From contig NZ_CP059399.1 in NCBI RefSeq assembly GCF_013744875.1, positions 1 through 64,000 on the forward strand: DNA of 64,000 bases, written 5' to 3'. The notes beneath the pieces were generated by a model. That model was not told where the DNA came from, ran no database searches, and saw only the letters and a list, made by a program, of their open reading frames with translations. The stretch is from Nocardia huaxiensis (GTDB lineage: Bacteria > Actinomycetota > Actinomycetes > Mycobacteriales > Mycobacteriaceae). Positions 40,701 to 49,307 of the stretch are shown here, in pieces; within the stretch, counting starts at the first letter, position 1, and every line of letters begins with the position of its first letter. A program made the position numbers and the translations under genes.

Positions 40701-42258
40701 CAAGGGGCTGGCGCTCGCCGCCGAGGAACCCGGCCTGTTCGAGCGCACGCTGTCCGTGCCCCAGCCGGTCACCGTGACACCGGAACTCACCGTCCGCACC
40801 CGGCCGGGTCCCGCGCTGGACGCGCTCATCACCGATCCGAATCGGCCGATCGCACGCGGACAGGCCGATGTCGGCGATCCGCGCGGGTCGGCACTCGCCG
40901 CCACCGACGGTGACCCACGCACCAGCTGGATCGCACCCGAAACCACGGTGCGCAACCCCACCGGGCCGAAACCCACACTGGTCATCGAACTTCCGGAACC
41001 GACACTGGTGACCGGACTGGAACTCACGCCGTCCCTGGGCGATCTGCCCGCCCATCCGACCTCGGTCATGGTGAATCTCGGCGCGGGCCCGCAGGTTCGC
41101 GAAATGGATGCGGACGCAGGCAAACCCACTCGCATCGAGCTGTACCCGGCCGTCACCGACCGCATCGAACTCAGCATCCAGTCGTGGAAGCCGGTGCTGG
41201 ACCGCACCGCGCTCGGTTTCGCGCAGGATCAGCCCGCCGGGCTCGCCGAGATCAACGTCCTCGGCCCCGAATACCCGGCACCGGCCGATCCCGACCGGCT
41301 CATCACCATCGACTGCGCGCACGGCCCCACCATCGCCGCGGCCGGCCGCACCCTGCACACCACGGCCACCGGCACCGCAGCCGAATTGCGTTCCGGCGCA
41401 CCGCTGCCCGCACAGGTCTGCGCGATGGACGACGCCGCCGACTCCACCTTCGACCTGCCCTCCGGCCGCATCGACGTGACCGTCGCACCGACCGAGCTGT
41501 TCAGCGTCGACGAGCTCCGGCTGCAGCGACCGGCGACACCCACCATCGCCGACGATCCGAATGCGGGTCTCGCCGAGTCGGATTCCGAGAGTTCGGGTCT
41601 CGACGCCGGGAATCCCGGTCGCACGCACGTGAATCCGGAGGACGCCCCGCTGTCCCCCTCATCGGTGCGGGCGCCCGAGGGAGCGCAGCTGCTGGTGCTG
41701 CCGCTGAGCACGAATGTCGGCTGGAAGGCCGAGACCGCCGACGGCCGCACCCTCGACCCGGTGGTGATCGACGGCTGGCAGCAGGCGTGGCTGGTGCCGG
41801 AGGGCGCCTCCGGGCCGATCACCGTCAGCTTCCCCGCCGACCGCTGGTACCGGGCGGCCATCTTCGGCGGCCTGCTGCTGCTCATTCCGCTTGTGGCGCT
41901 GGCCTTCCGGGCGGGAACGCGGCGCGTGCGCGATCCGGGTCCGGCGCCGCGCGCCTGGCAGAGCCGCACGGTCGGCGCGGTCGCTGTGACTGCCGCGGCC
42001 GGTCTGATCGGCGGGCCCACCGGGCTGGTGCTGGCGGTGGCGGGACTGCTCGCGGTGCGGTTCGCGCCCGGCAACTGGTCGCGCATTCTCGTCTGGACCG
42101 CCGGGCTGGGGACCGCCGTCTGTGCGGCGGCCCTGTCGACCGGGCCGTGGCGCTCACCCGAGGGATACATGGGCGGGTCGCTGTGGACACAGTTCCCGGC
42201 CTTGGTCGCGATCGTCGCGGTGGGGCTCGCCGCACTCCCGGCCCGCGATTCGGACTGA
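37714..42258 (+). CDS. aftD: Alpha-(1->3)-arabinofuranosyltransferase AftD
   Basis: Very large GT-C membrane enzyme (1514 residues) that adds arabinofuranose from decaprenyl-phosphoryl-arabinose to arabinogalactan and lipoarabinomannan outside the membrane. The N-terminal third has many membrane segments, with RTVADTKYDLAQNPLGFL and NQAYGYFFPHGAFFSLGHLL matching mycobacterial AftD (the acidic Asp-Thr-Lys loop is typical of this GT-C family). The middle holds carbohydrate-binding, discoidin-like modules (DGDPATAWISNGTEHALGQWLRLDL and TDGDPRTSWIAPETTV). A membrane segment group closes the protein. The TTG start at 37714 overlaps the DUF2613 gene by 20 bases; a later start is possible since mycobacterial AftD begins nearer residue 28. 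Confidence 0.93.
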   Translation: MSTAPADGLTKDPTAATGPVDRSPNTEPLGRRWLLGTFLAAFLLTFLQAPGRTVADTKYDLAQNPLGFLERASHLWSSQAPMGQVQNQAYGYFFPHGAFFSLGHLLGLPAWVTQRIWWALLLLAGWWGIIKLCEVLGIGSRGSRIIAATTFALSPRVLTTLGSISSETLPMMLAPWVLLGPAALGVALRRKRNESHPASAHTIARETAETAESEPEVCAQAGSPRWGAATPAGSALALALMGSVNAVATAAAFLPAALWWISFQPNRRWWQFTRAWIPLLVLATFWWVVPLLLLGKVSPPFLDYIESSGVTTQWASLGEVLRGTDSWTPFVSPERIAGAVLVTQPAAVLATGMLAAAGMAGLAMRSMPYRGRLALILGVGLVGICAGYAGQLGGPFAEQVRLFLDSGGAPLRNVHKLEPLIRLPLVLGLAQLLSRVPLPASVPMPVWRKAFAHPERDRMVAVGALILTALALSTSLAWTGKLAPRGDYDKVPDYWHQTADWLAHNASDTRALIVPGAPFASQVWGLTRDEPLQALASTPWAVRDAVPLNPPGAIRAMDSVQRLIADGRPSTGLAATLAAQGIGILVLRNDLDPDTSRSTRPMLAHRAIEGSPGLTKVTEFGDPVETPKAEGLVADNDLRPAYPAIEIYRVEAEPPGTPVAGQGGNGDAARANGDPGSTTGGDGGSAESGNAAIEVRSGTGAPQSFPGAYTVPLDSVPVVEGGPEVLERLRRNPATSNGPVLLAADAAAAGLPVRSLTVTDTPMDREADFGRVDNHNSALRAPTDARRTHNLVPDYPVPGAQLVEGEWSGATVTVSSAAADATQLGGAAPGSSTAAVVDGDPATAWISNGTEHALGQWLRLDLDKPVSSGVLRLTTSAAAIGSPVKWVEVETSKGTVAGRIAEPGTPVSISLPPGKTDWVKITATRTENGTAGGQFGIAELQLVDYADGDNPAPIDIRHRTVLPPTPAGAEVLGWDLGQEFPGRGACFDAPDRVRCSKGLALAAEEPGLFERTLSVPQPVTVTPELTVRTRPGPALDALITDPNRPIARGQADVGDPRGSALAATDGDPRTSWIAPETTVRNPTGPKPTLVIELPEPTLVTGLELTPSLGDLPAHPTSVMVNLGAGPQVREMDADAGKPTRIELYPAVTDRIELSIQSWKPVLDRTALGFAQDQPAGLAEINVLGPEYPAPADPDRLITIDCAHGPTIAAAGRTLHTTATGTAAELRSGAPLPAQVCAMDDAADSTFDLPSGRIDVTVAPTELFSVDELRLQRPATPTIADDPNAGLAESDSESSGLDAGNPGRTHVNPEDAPLSPSSVRAPEGAQLLVLPLSTNVGWKAETADGRTLDPVVIDGWQQAWLVPEGASGPITVSFPADRWYRAAIFGGLLLLIPLVALAFRAGTRRVRDPGPAPRAWQSRTVGAVAVTAAAGLIGGPTGLVLAVAGLLAVRFAPGNWSRILVWTAGLGTAVCAAALSTGPWRSPEGYMGGSLWTQFPALVAIVAVGLAALPARDSD

Positions 42259-42327
42259 GGCTGCGGCGACTCCCTCGCAGGCGGTCGAACCCTGGGCTGC
42301 GAGAACCCCTATCCACCCCTTACCGAT

Positions 42328-43491
42328 TCAGCCGAAGCGGCGGCGCGTCCACTGCCGGACCGGCTCTTCGACGAGCGCGAAACTGGCGGCGGCCAAGGGC
42401 AGCGTGAAGGCGACGGTCAGCACATAGACGATCACGAAATGCCCGCGGAACGGGACGATTCCGAACACCGGGAAAATGATCGACAGCACCGCCAGATGCC
42501 AGATGAAGATGCCGTAGGACCAGCGCCCCAGGGTCGCGGCTGTGCGGCTCTCCAGCCACCGGTGCCGGGTTTCCGGCCGCAGCACCAGCGGCGCCAGCAG
42601 GCTGAATCCGATGATCATGCCGAAGACGATCTTCATGACGTACTGCCACGGTTCACCCCGCGTCAGGCCGCGCAGGCCCGCGAGATCGGTGGCCGACAAC
42701 AGCAGCGCGGTCACCGCGATCGGCCACATCAGCCACTGGTTGCCGACGATGCGACGCAGCCGCGGCACCGCCAGATCGGCGAGTTCGGCCAGCAGCATGC
42801 CGGCCGCGAACCACGGCAGATAACCGGGCAGCCAGTTGTCGGCGTGCGTGGCCTCCGGCGTCGGAATCGGCAGCAGGTTCCAGGTCAGGAAGAGCAGCCC
42901 GAACGCGAGCACCGCCGGAACCCGCCAGCGGGCGCGCGGGCCGCGCAACCACGCGAAGGCCAGCGCGATCAGCGGAAGCACAAGGTAGAAGGCGACTTCC
43001 ACCGACAGACTCCACATCTGCGTGAGCCCGTCGGTGAGCGTGTACGACACGAACACCTGCGCCAGACCGAGATTCGCCAACCACACCCGCAGGCCCGCGG
43101 TGTGCGCCGCGCTCGGCAGCAGGATCAGCACCGCGACCACCACCACCCAGTACGCGGGCAGAATGCGCGCGGCGCGATGCAGGAGATAGCGCCCCGCGCT
43201 CGGGGCCGCGCCGAGTCCACGCGCCGCCGCAGCGTGCGGCCGCCACAGCAGGAAACCCGACAGCGCGAAGAACACCGCGACCGCCATATCGAAGCGCTCC
43301 CACACGCGACCCAGGACGGGGTGCGCGGTCGCGCCGGTCTGGAAGGCCACATGGGTGAGGACGACACCGAGCGCCGCCATCGCCCGCATGCCCTCGAGCG
43401 AGGGGACGAACCTGCCCAGGCGCGCCGCCGGCGGAACGTCGGTTCCGGCTGTTGCGGCCGGTTCGCGGGACGGGTGCAGGGTCGTGCTCAT
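42328..43491 (-). CDS. Acyltransferase 3 family membrane protein (TmaT-like candidate)
   Basis: Membrane O-acyltransferase of 387 residues with about ten hydrophobic segments. The family start is FVPSLEGMRAMAALGVVLTHVAF, with the catalytic His of the VVLTHV motif; MAVAVFFALSGFLL(W)RP is the second signature. By position beside aftD and DUF3068 and near mmpL3 it resembles, from memory, Rv0228 and corynebacterial TmaT. TmaT acetylates trehalose monomycolate before export. That role is an inference from synteny and family; other sugar acetylations are possible. It converges with aftD (70 bases between ends) and is divergent from the DUF3068 gene. Confidence 0.85.
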   Translation of the reverse strand: MSTTLHPSREPAATAGTDVPPAARLGRFVPSLEGMRAMAALGVVLTHVAFQTGATAHPVLGRVWERFDMAVAVFFALSGFLLWRPHAAAARGLGAAPSAGRYLLHRAARILPAYWVVVVAVLILLPSAAHTAGLRVWLANLGLAQVFVSYTLTDGLTQMWSLSVEVAFYLVLPLIALAFAWLRGPRARWRVPAVLAFGLLFLTWNLLPIPTPEATHADNWLPGYLPWFAAGMLLAELADLAVPRLRRIVGNQWLMWPIAVTALLLSATDLAGLRGLTRGEPWQYVMKIVFGMIIGFSLLAPLVLRPETRHRWLESRTAATLGRWSYGIFIWHLAVLSIIFPVFGIVPFRGHFVIVYVLTVAFTLPLAAASFALVEEPVRQWTRRRFG

Positions 43492-43679
43492 CGCGTCCAG
43501 TGTGCCTGGTACCTCCCGCGAGTGAGCATCTCGTGTTTGACTTACGGGCGTTTCGCGATGTTTTCCTGCCTCAGCGAGACGATGTATGGGCCCGGACTGT
43601 TAGTGTCGGGGCTCACGAGTGCGGCGCGGCGACCGCAGCACTCACAAGAACAACCTGTTCGACGACGAGGAGAACTTGC

Positions 43680-44852
43680 ATGGCACTGAGTGCCGGTACC
43701 AGAAGGACGGTGGCCTGCCTGCTCGTGGGGCTGGGTGCGATGCTGCTCGTCGCCGCGATCCTGATCCCCACCTACACGGTGAGCCGACTCGCGAAAACAC
43801 CGCTCGACCTGGAGATCACCACCGTCGCGGCCAACACTCCGGGATCCACCAGCGAGGTGCTGGACAGCAAGTCGCTGACCTCGCCGACCGGTTCGGCCAC
43901 GGTCGACAAGAACGTCCCGCTGATCTCGCAGCGCTACCTCACCGTCGAAGAGCCGGCGAACGCCGAGGAGCTGACCGTGCAAGCCGGTCAGACCCTGCGG
44001 CGCACCGACAAGCAGGGCGACACCGGCCTGCTCACCGCCACCATCGACCGCGTGACCATCGACCGCAAGACCGGCATGCCGGTCGACGAGGTCGACGGCG
44101 GCCCCAACGGCTCCATCGCCGTCACGGTCAACAAGCAGGGTGAAGCGGCCATGGAGCCGGTGCAGCACACCGGCCTGCAGTACCGCTTCCCGATCGGCAC
44201 CGAGAAGAAGACCTACCCGTACTTCGATCTCAACGCGCGCAAGACCTTCGACATCAACTTCGTCGAAGAGACCGAGATCAACAGCATGAAGGTCTACCAC
44301 TTCCAGCAGTCCGTCCCGGTCACCGACATGTCGGCCGTGGTCAACACCCCCACCAACAAGCTGGCGCTGCCGGCCGCCAAGTGGGGTCTGGAAGGCGACG
44401 AGACCGTCACCATGACGCGCTTCTACACCAACACCCGCGACATCTGGGTGGAGCCGCAGACCGGCACCGTCATCAAGGGCGGTGAGCAGATTCACCTCTA
44501 CTACGCCCGCCAGGGTGACAAGCCCGAGGTGACCGCGCTCAAGGCGAACATCGTCTTCGACGAGAACACCATCGAGTCGCAGATCGCCGTGGCCAAGGAG
44601 AACATCGACAAGCTGTCGCTGTACGGCCGCATCATGCCGATCATCCTCGGCGTCCTGGGCGCCATCGCCCTCATCGCGGGCCTCGTCCTCGGCTTCCTCG
44701 GCGGCAAGAACGACACCCCGGTCCGCCGCGTCGCCCCCGCCGGCGGCAACCCCTACCGCGCCCCCGGCGCCGGAGCGGGCAACGCCGACGCCCCGACCGA
44801 GCAGATCGACATCGGCAAGACCCAGCAGATCGACATGAACAAGGACAAGTAG
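43680..44852 (+). CDS. DUF3068 membrane protein
   Basis: Protein of 390 residues with one N-terminal membrane segment (about 12-32), a large outer domain rich in strands (YRFPIGTEKKTYPYFDLNARKTFDINF, NTRDIWVEPQTGTVIKGGEQIHLYY) and a second segment near residues 320-343. The short cytoplasmic tail is Pro/Gly-rich and ends with repeats IDIGKTQQIDMNKDK. From memory, this is the family of mycobacterial Rv0227c, whose role in the envelope is not settled. Its constant place next to aftD, the acyltransferase and mmpL3 suggests a part in mycolate or arabinan handling. Strong terminator follows. Confidence 0.88.
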   Translation: MALSAGTRRTVACLLVGLGAMLLVAAILIPTYTVSRLAKTPLDLEITTVAANTPGSTSEVLDSKSLTSPTGSATVDKNVPLISQRYLTVEEPANAEELTVQAGQTLRRTDKQGDTGLLTATIDRVTIDRKTGMPVDEVDGGPNGSIAVTVNKQGEAAMEPVQHTGLQYRFPIGTEKKTYPYFDLNARKTFDINFVEETEINSMKVYHFQQSVPVTDMSAVVNTPTNKLALPAAKWGLEGDETVTMTRFYTNTRDIWVEPQTGTVIKGGEQIHLYYARQGDKPEVTALKANIVFDENTIESQIAVAKENIDKLSLYGRIMPIILGVLGAIALIAGLVLGFLGGKNDTPVRRVAPAGGNPYRAPGAGAGNADAPTEQIDIGKTQQIDMNKDK

Positions 44853-44867
44853 TCCCCAGTCGAGACA

Positions 44868-44900
44868 AGCGGCCCCGCACCTTGAAGGTGTGGGGCCGCT
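44868..44900 (+). terminator. Terminator after the DUF3068 gene
   Basis: AGCGGCCCCGCACCTT and AAGGTGTGGGGCCGCT form a 16-base stem with one G-T pair and almost no loop besides the Gly-like GA turn. It separates the DUF3068 gene from the flippase gene. Confidence 0.8.
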
Positions 44901-45058
44901 CCCATTGCTGGGCAATCCCAAGGAGGGGCCTTCAAGATCACGGAGCTGTATTGGCGGGAATTTGTCCGTTCCGCCGCCACCAGAGCTCCCTCACCGAAAG
45001 CCGCGCGGGTGTAGGGGTGGGCGGAGGGGGGTGGGGTGGGGGTGGGAGCATTGCGGGC

Positions 45059-46720
45059 GTGTCCGTTGTACGCCGTCTGCCCGTCGTCGCGGATTTGACG
45101 TTGGTGACGGCGGGGGCGATGACGGCGAATGTGGCGGGGTATCTGCTGCAGCTGCTGGCCAGCCGGTGGTTGGGGGTTACCGGGTACAGCGAGTTCGCTA
45201 GCCTGCTGGCGGTGCAGTCGCTGTGTGCGGTGCCCGCCATCGCATTGCAGAACGTGGTGGCGCGGGAGCTGGTGCGGGGGGCGAGTGTCGCGGTCGCCCG
45301 GCAGTTGACGCTGCGGTGCGCGGCGCTGGTGACGGTGGTGGCGGCGCTGCTCGTCCCTATCGTGGCAGCCGTTCTGAAGGTCGGGGTCGGAGCCTCGGCG
45401 GCTGCTCTGTGCATGACGCCGGTGCTGGTGATGCTGTCCGGGGAACAGGGAATCCTGCAGGGTCGCAGCCGGTTCCGGGAGCTCGCCTGGGTGCTGGGTG
45501 GCGCAACCATCGCGCGCGTCACCCCGGCGCTGGCCTTGCTCGCCGCCGGAGCCGGAACGGCCCCGGCACTGTGGGCGGCTGCCGCCGGCCTCGGTGTGGC
45601 CACGGCCGTCGCCCGCCGCGCCACCGACACCCACCAGACATTCCGACGGCCCACCGGAAATTCCGCCTCCGCATCGGCTGTCGGCGTGCAGGACACAGGC
45701 ACCGGACGCTCCCGGCGTTCCCATCCGACGGACAACCACCATCCGGAATCCGGCGAGCACGAAGCCGGAACCACCACGAATCCGACCAGCGCGGGCGACG
45801 CGCTCGCACCGTCGGTCGAGTTCGATTCGCTTGCCGACGAGGCAGTTTCGGCAGTCGTGCGGGCACCCGGTGCCGGAGTCGCGGGGCGGGTGCGGGCGTA
45901 TGCGGCCAGTGTCGGCCCCGTGATGCGGGCCGGGCAGGTGCAGGCGGCGTTGATCGCCCTGTCGTCGGCGGATTTGATCGTGTCGCGGATCGTGCTGAGC
46001 GAGCAGGACGCCGGACTGTACGCGCTCGGGGCCATCGCGACGAAAATTGCTTTCTGGTTGCCGCAGGCCGTGGGAGTCGTGCTGTATCCGCGGATGGCGG
46101 AGGCCCGGCACTCGGCTCGGGCGGTGCGCGCGGCGCTCGCCGTCCTGACGGCGGTGGGGGCGGTGGCGGTCGCGGTGGCGGCGGCAGCAGCGCCACTCGC
46201 GCCGATGCTGGCGGGACAGGACTACGCACCCGTGCAGGGGCTGCTCTGGCTGTTCGCGCTCAACGGGGCGCTGCTGGCCGTACTGCAGGGAGCGCTGCTG
46301 TCGGCCATCGCCACCGACCGGACAGCGCCCGCCGCGATCACGTGGATCGGGTTGGCCGCCGGTGTGGCCGCCATGCTCGCCTGCGCACAGTCGGTGGCCG
46401 GGCTGATCGGAATCGCCACGGCCACAGCCGCAGTCACCACAGCGGTGATCGCCGCGATCGCGGTGCGGACGGTGCGCAACTCCAACAAAAGCAGCAGCAA
46501 CGCAGTCGACAGCGGCAACGCAGGCAGCGGCAACGTCGGCGACAGCAGCAACGCGAACAGCAGCAACGTCGACGACAGCGGCAACGTCGACGACAACGGC
46601 AACACGAACAGCGACAGCGACAGCGGCAGCTCCGACAGCCGCTGGGCCGATGGGGGTAGCAGTGGCGGCGGCGATGGAAGTGATTCCAGCGTCCCCGGTT
46701 TCGAGGCACGTGGAACGTAG
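45059..46720 (+). CDS. Polysaccharide/lipid flippase (MOP superfamily) with low-complexity tail
   Basis: Membrane protein of 553 residues with about twelve hydrophobic segments in two groups, the layout of Wzx/MurJ-type flippases that move lipid-linked sugars outward. The first group opens VVADLTLVTAGAMTANVAGYLLQLLASRWLGV. A polar loop of about 100 residues (RRATDTHQTF...DEAVSAVV) separates the halves. The last ~80 residues are a run of Asn, Ser, Gly and Asp (for example NSSNVDDSGNVDDNGN). The DNA of that tail is an imperfect microsatellite-like repeat of AACGTCGACGACAGCGGC type. GTG start at 45059; GGGAG upstream. Substrate unknown, but neighbours suggest arabinan or glycolipid precursors. 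Confidence 0.78.
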   Translation: MSVVRRLPVVADLTLVTAGAMTANVAGYLLQLLASRWLGVTGYSEFASLLAVQSLCAVPAIALQNVVARELVRGASVAVARQLTLRCAALVTVVAALLVPIVAAVLKVGVGASAAALCMTPVLVMLSGEQGILQGRSRFRELAWVLGGATIARVTPALALLAAGAGTAPALWAAAAGLGVATAVARRATDTHQTFRRPTGNSASASAVGVQDTGTGRSRRSHPTDNHHPESGEHEAGTTTNPTSAGDALAPSVEFDSLADEAVSAVVRAPGAGVAGRVRAYAASVGPVMRAGQVQAALIALSSADLIVSRIVLSEQDAGLYALGAIATKIAFWLPQAVGVVLYPRMAEARHSARAVRAALAVLTAVGAVAVAVAAAAAPLAPMLAGQDYAPVQGLLWLFALNGALLAVLQGALLSAIATDRTAPAAITWIGLAAGVAAMLACAQSVAGLIGIATATAAVTTAVIAAIAVRTVRNSNKSSSNAVDSGNAGSGNVGDSSNANSSNVDDSGNVDDNGNTNSDSDSGSSDSRWADGGSSGGGDGSDSSVPGFEARGT

Positions 46721-46730
46721 GGTGCCCGGT

Positions 46731-49097
46731 GTGAGTGCGGAGGGCCGCGAGCGGCGGTGGATCAGGTTGGTACCTGCGGGATACAGCCTGGTGCTGGCGC
46801 TGCTCGTGGTCGGGCCGCTGCTGGGACCCGGATATCTGCTGCTGCGCGACGCGGTGAGTACGCCGCGCTCCTATCTCACGGATTCGGCGCTGGGGCTGGG
46901 TGACGCCGCGCCCCGCGCCGTACCGCAGGATGCGCTGATCGCCGTCCTGTCGACGGTGATCGACGGCGGCCTGATCGTCAAAACCATTCTGGTGGTGGCG
47001 ATCTGGCTCGCAGGCTGGGGCGCGGCAGTCCTCGCACGTGAACTCCTGCACGTCTCCACCGCGCCGCAACTGGTCGCATCCACCGTGGCCATCTGGAACC
47101 CCTATATCGCCGAACGCCTGCTGCAGGGCCACTGGAGCCTGCTCACCGGCTACGCATCCCTCCCGTGGATAGCCCTGCTGGCCAACCGTTTACGCACCAC
47201 CGACCGCCCCTTCCCCACCTGGGCGGCCCTCACCGGCTGCCTGGCCGCCGCCGGTCTCACCCCCACCGGGTCCCTGCTCGCCGGATGCGTGGCCGCACTG
47301 CTCGTCGGATTCCGCAAACTCCCAGGCGTAGTGGCGATCTGGCTCGCCACCTCCGCCCCCTGGCTGGTCGCCACCGCCCTGTCCGGAGCCGCCTCCGCCC
47401 CCTCCGACCCCGCAGGCGTGGCCGCCTTCGCCGCCCGCGCCGAACCCGGCCTCGGAACCCTCGGCAGCCTCGCCGGATTGGGCGGCATCTGGAACAGCAC
47501 CGCCGTACCCGGCACCCGCACAACCCTGTTCGCCCTGATCGGAACGATCATCCTGCTCGGCTTGGTCGCCACCGGACTGCGCGCGGTCCTCGGCCACCCC
47601 GTGGATCGTGCGAAGACCGGCGGCGCATCCACAACGCGACCTTCTGGTGACTCGAACCCGCCGCCCAATACTGCAGCGGCATTCTCGTCATTCCGGCGCG
47701 CTTTTGGCCGGAATCCACACGATCTGATGCGGCACTACAGCGGTGGATCCCGGCCAAAACCATGCCGGGATGACGGAGGACGAGCCGAGCGCCGTCGCAG
47801 TACCGACCGCGAAGCGGCTGCGTCCGCCGACTCCGGAGCGCACGGTCTGCCGCGCAGAACCGTGCAGGGCGGCGACTTCACCGCCTCCGCGCATTCGCCG
47901 GCCGATCACGATGCGCGAGGCGTTATCCCCGGCGGCCGCGGGGCGGGCTCCACAGGTGGGGGCGGGCGGATCGCCGAATCCGCTGCGCGACATACTCGCC
48001 GGGTATTGCTCGGCGTGGCGGCGGTGGCGATCGTGGTGGCCGCGGCGGGCGCGACGGGCTGGGGCCTGTCGATCGGCGAGTGGCTGGTCGCGCACGTCCC
48101 GGGGGCGGGATTGCTGCGGGATACGCAGAAGTATGTCGCGCTGGCCATGCCCGCGTTCGCGCTGTGCGCCGCCGCCGGATGCGGTGTGATCGCCGCCCGG
48201 ATTCGATCGGCCGCAACACTCGAAGCCGATGCTGCGGACGCCGTCGATGCCGAACGCACCGGCGCCGGCCGCGTGCCTGGGACCGACTGCTCAGCGCTCG
48301 ATCGCAGCGGCGACAACGGCGATGCGGATGCCGTCCGCATGCGCGCTGAGGACGGTCCACGCAACGGTTTCGGAGATGCGGATCGCGAGACTCTCAGTGG
48401 CGCTGCCGCATCCGTGATGGTGACGCACTCGGTAGCAGGACAGCCTGCCTACCGGGGCCGAACTGCCGGTGTTGCAGCTGTTTTCATTGCGCTGCTGTTC
48501 GTGTCACTGCCGGATCTGGCGTGGGGTGTGGGCGGGCAGGTGCGGGCCGTGGAGTATCCGGCGGGGTGGGAGCGGGTGGCGGGGATGGTCGAGGGGCCGG
48601 GGGATGTGGCGGTGCTGCCGGGAGGGATGTTCCGGAAGTTCCGGTGGGCGGGGGACGCGCCCGTGCTGGATCCGGCACCGCGGATATTGCCGCGGGATGT
48701 GTTGCAGACCGGGGAGCTTCCGGTTCGGGGTGGGAGCGTGGCCGGGGAGGGGAATCGGGCGCGAGAGGTGGAACAGCTACTGCTGCACGGGGGTTCGGCG
48801 GCCGAGCTCGGGCGGCTCGGGGTCGGGTGGGTGCTGGCGGAGAAGGGCACGCCGGGTCCGGTCGGGGATTCGAAAAGCACACTGGGACAGTTGAATTCCG
48901 TGTACTCGGACTCGAGTCTGGAGCTTTACCGGGTGCCCGGGGAGATCACCGGGCACGACGCTTCGGCGAGCGCGCGGCGCATCGCGGGAGCGGCTCACTT
49001 ACTGTGGGGGGCACTGCTTTTCGGGGGATTGCTGGTGGCGGCCGGGGCCGGGAGGGTTACTCCTTCGGGAATCCCACGTGGAATCCGTACGCGATGA
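46731..49097 (+). CDS. GT-C-like multispanning membrane protein (Rv0226c-like) carrying a repeat insertion
   Basis: Membrane protein of about 788 residues. The first third (LVPAGYSLVLALLVVGPLLGPGYLLLRD, WNPYIAERLLQGHWSLLTGYASLPWIALLA) is like the conserved N-terminus of mycobacterial membrane proteins of the GT-C type. A hydrophilic low-complexity stretch of about 110 residues (around 315-420) interrupts the membrane segments. It includes the translated palindromic repeat at 47687-47774. A second hydrophilic insert occupies about 490-570. A C-terminal outer domain and final membrane segment follow. The GTG at 46731 is preferred (AGGG eight bases upstream), 11 bases after the flippase stop; GTGs at 46710 and 46722 are alternatives. 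Likely envelope glycosyltransferase; donor unknown. Confidence 0.7.
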   Translation: MSAEGRERRWIRLVPAGYSLVLALLVVGPLLGPGYLLLRDAVSTPRSYLTDSALGLGDAAPRAVPQDALIAVLSTVIDGGLIVKTILVVAIWLAGWGAAVLARELLHVSTAPQLVASTVAIWNPYIAERLLQGHWSLLTGYASLPWIALLANRLRTTDRPFPTWAALTGCLAAAGLTPTGSLLAGCVAALLVGFRKLPGVVAIWLATSAPWLVATALSGAASAPSDPAGVAAFAARAEPGLGTLGSLAGLGGIWNSTAVPGTRTTLFALIGTIILLGLVATGLRAVLGHPVDRAKTGGASTTRPSGDSNPPPNTAAAFSSFRRAFGRNPHDLMRHYSGGSRPKPCRDDGGRAERRRSTDREAAASADSGAHGLPRRTVQGGDFTASAHSPADHDARGVIPGGRGAGSTGGGGRIAESAARHTRRVLLGVAAVAIVVAAAGATGWGLSIGEWLVAHVPGAGLLRDTQKYVALAMPAFALCAAAGCGVIAARIRSAATLEADAADAVDAERTGAGRVPGTDCSALDRSGDNGDADAVRMRAEDGPRNGFGDADRETLSGAAASVMVTHSVAGQPAYRGRTAGVAAVFIALLFVSLPDLAWGVGGQVRAVEYPAGWERVAGMVEGPGDVAVLPGGMFRKFRWAGDAPVLDPAPRILPRDVLQTGELPVRGGSVAGEGNRAREVEQLLLHGGSAAELGRLGVGWVLAEKGTPGPVGDSKSTLGQLNSVYSDSSLELYRVPGEITGHDASASARRIAGAAHLLWGALLFGGLLVAAGAGRVTPSGIPRGIRTR
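47687..47774. repeat. Palindromic repeat family P, copy B, inside a coding sequence
   Basis: An 88-base element with ends GTCATTCCGGC and GCCGGGATGAC and inner arms TTTTGGCCGGAATCCAC and GTGGATCCCGGCCAAAA. It is translated as SSFRRAFGRNPHD and onward within the GT-C-like protein at 46731-49097. Its length is not a multiple of three, yet the frame stays open on both sides. Confidence 0.8.
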
Positions 49098-49177
49098 TGA
49101 CTACGGCGACAGCGGATATGGCCGCGATGCTCCACATGCCGGGAGCCTACGACGATGCGAAAAGCCATGTGCGCTAA
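49094..49177 (+). CDS. Possible 27-residue protein overlapping the GT-C-like gene stop
   Basis: The ATG at 49094 overlaps the TGA of the preceding gene (ATGA) and opens a frame reading MMTTATADMAAMLHMPGAYD then DAKSHVR. The four-base overlap is typical of coupled genes. The peptide is Met/Ala-rich and amphipathic. No family recognised, and chance cannot be ruled out. The following 49178-49307 has no gene; it contains a short second copy of the glycosyltransferase 3' end (GCTCCACCAGG at 49273 and 49314). Confidence 0.25.
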   Translation: MMTTATADMAAMLHMPGAYDDAKSHVR

Positions 49178-49307
49178 TTGAGATAGTTCGCGGCGAACCA
49201 CAGTGCGCCGCTCCGACTCTGAAACGCCAACGGGCCCGCAGGGTTGCGACGGTCGAACCCGGAACCGCTACTGCTCCACCAGGCGGGGGCGGCCCGGAGC
49301 TGAATTA

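Noticed and set aside
39823..41628. 601-residue minus-strand open frame opposite aftD
   Set aside because: Shadow of aftD caused by codon bias; Gly/Arg-rich composition and no recognisable domain.
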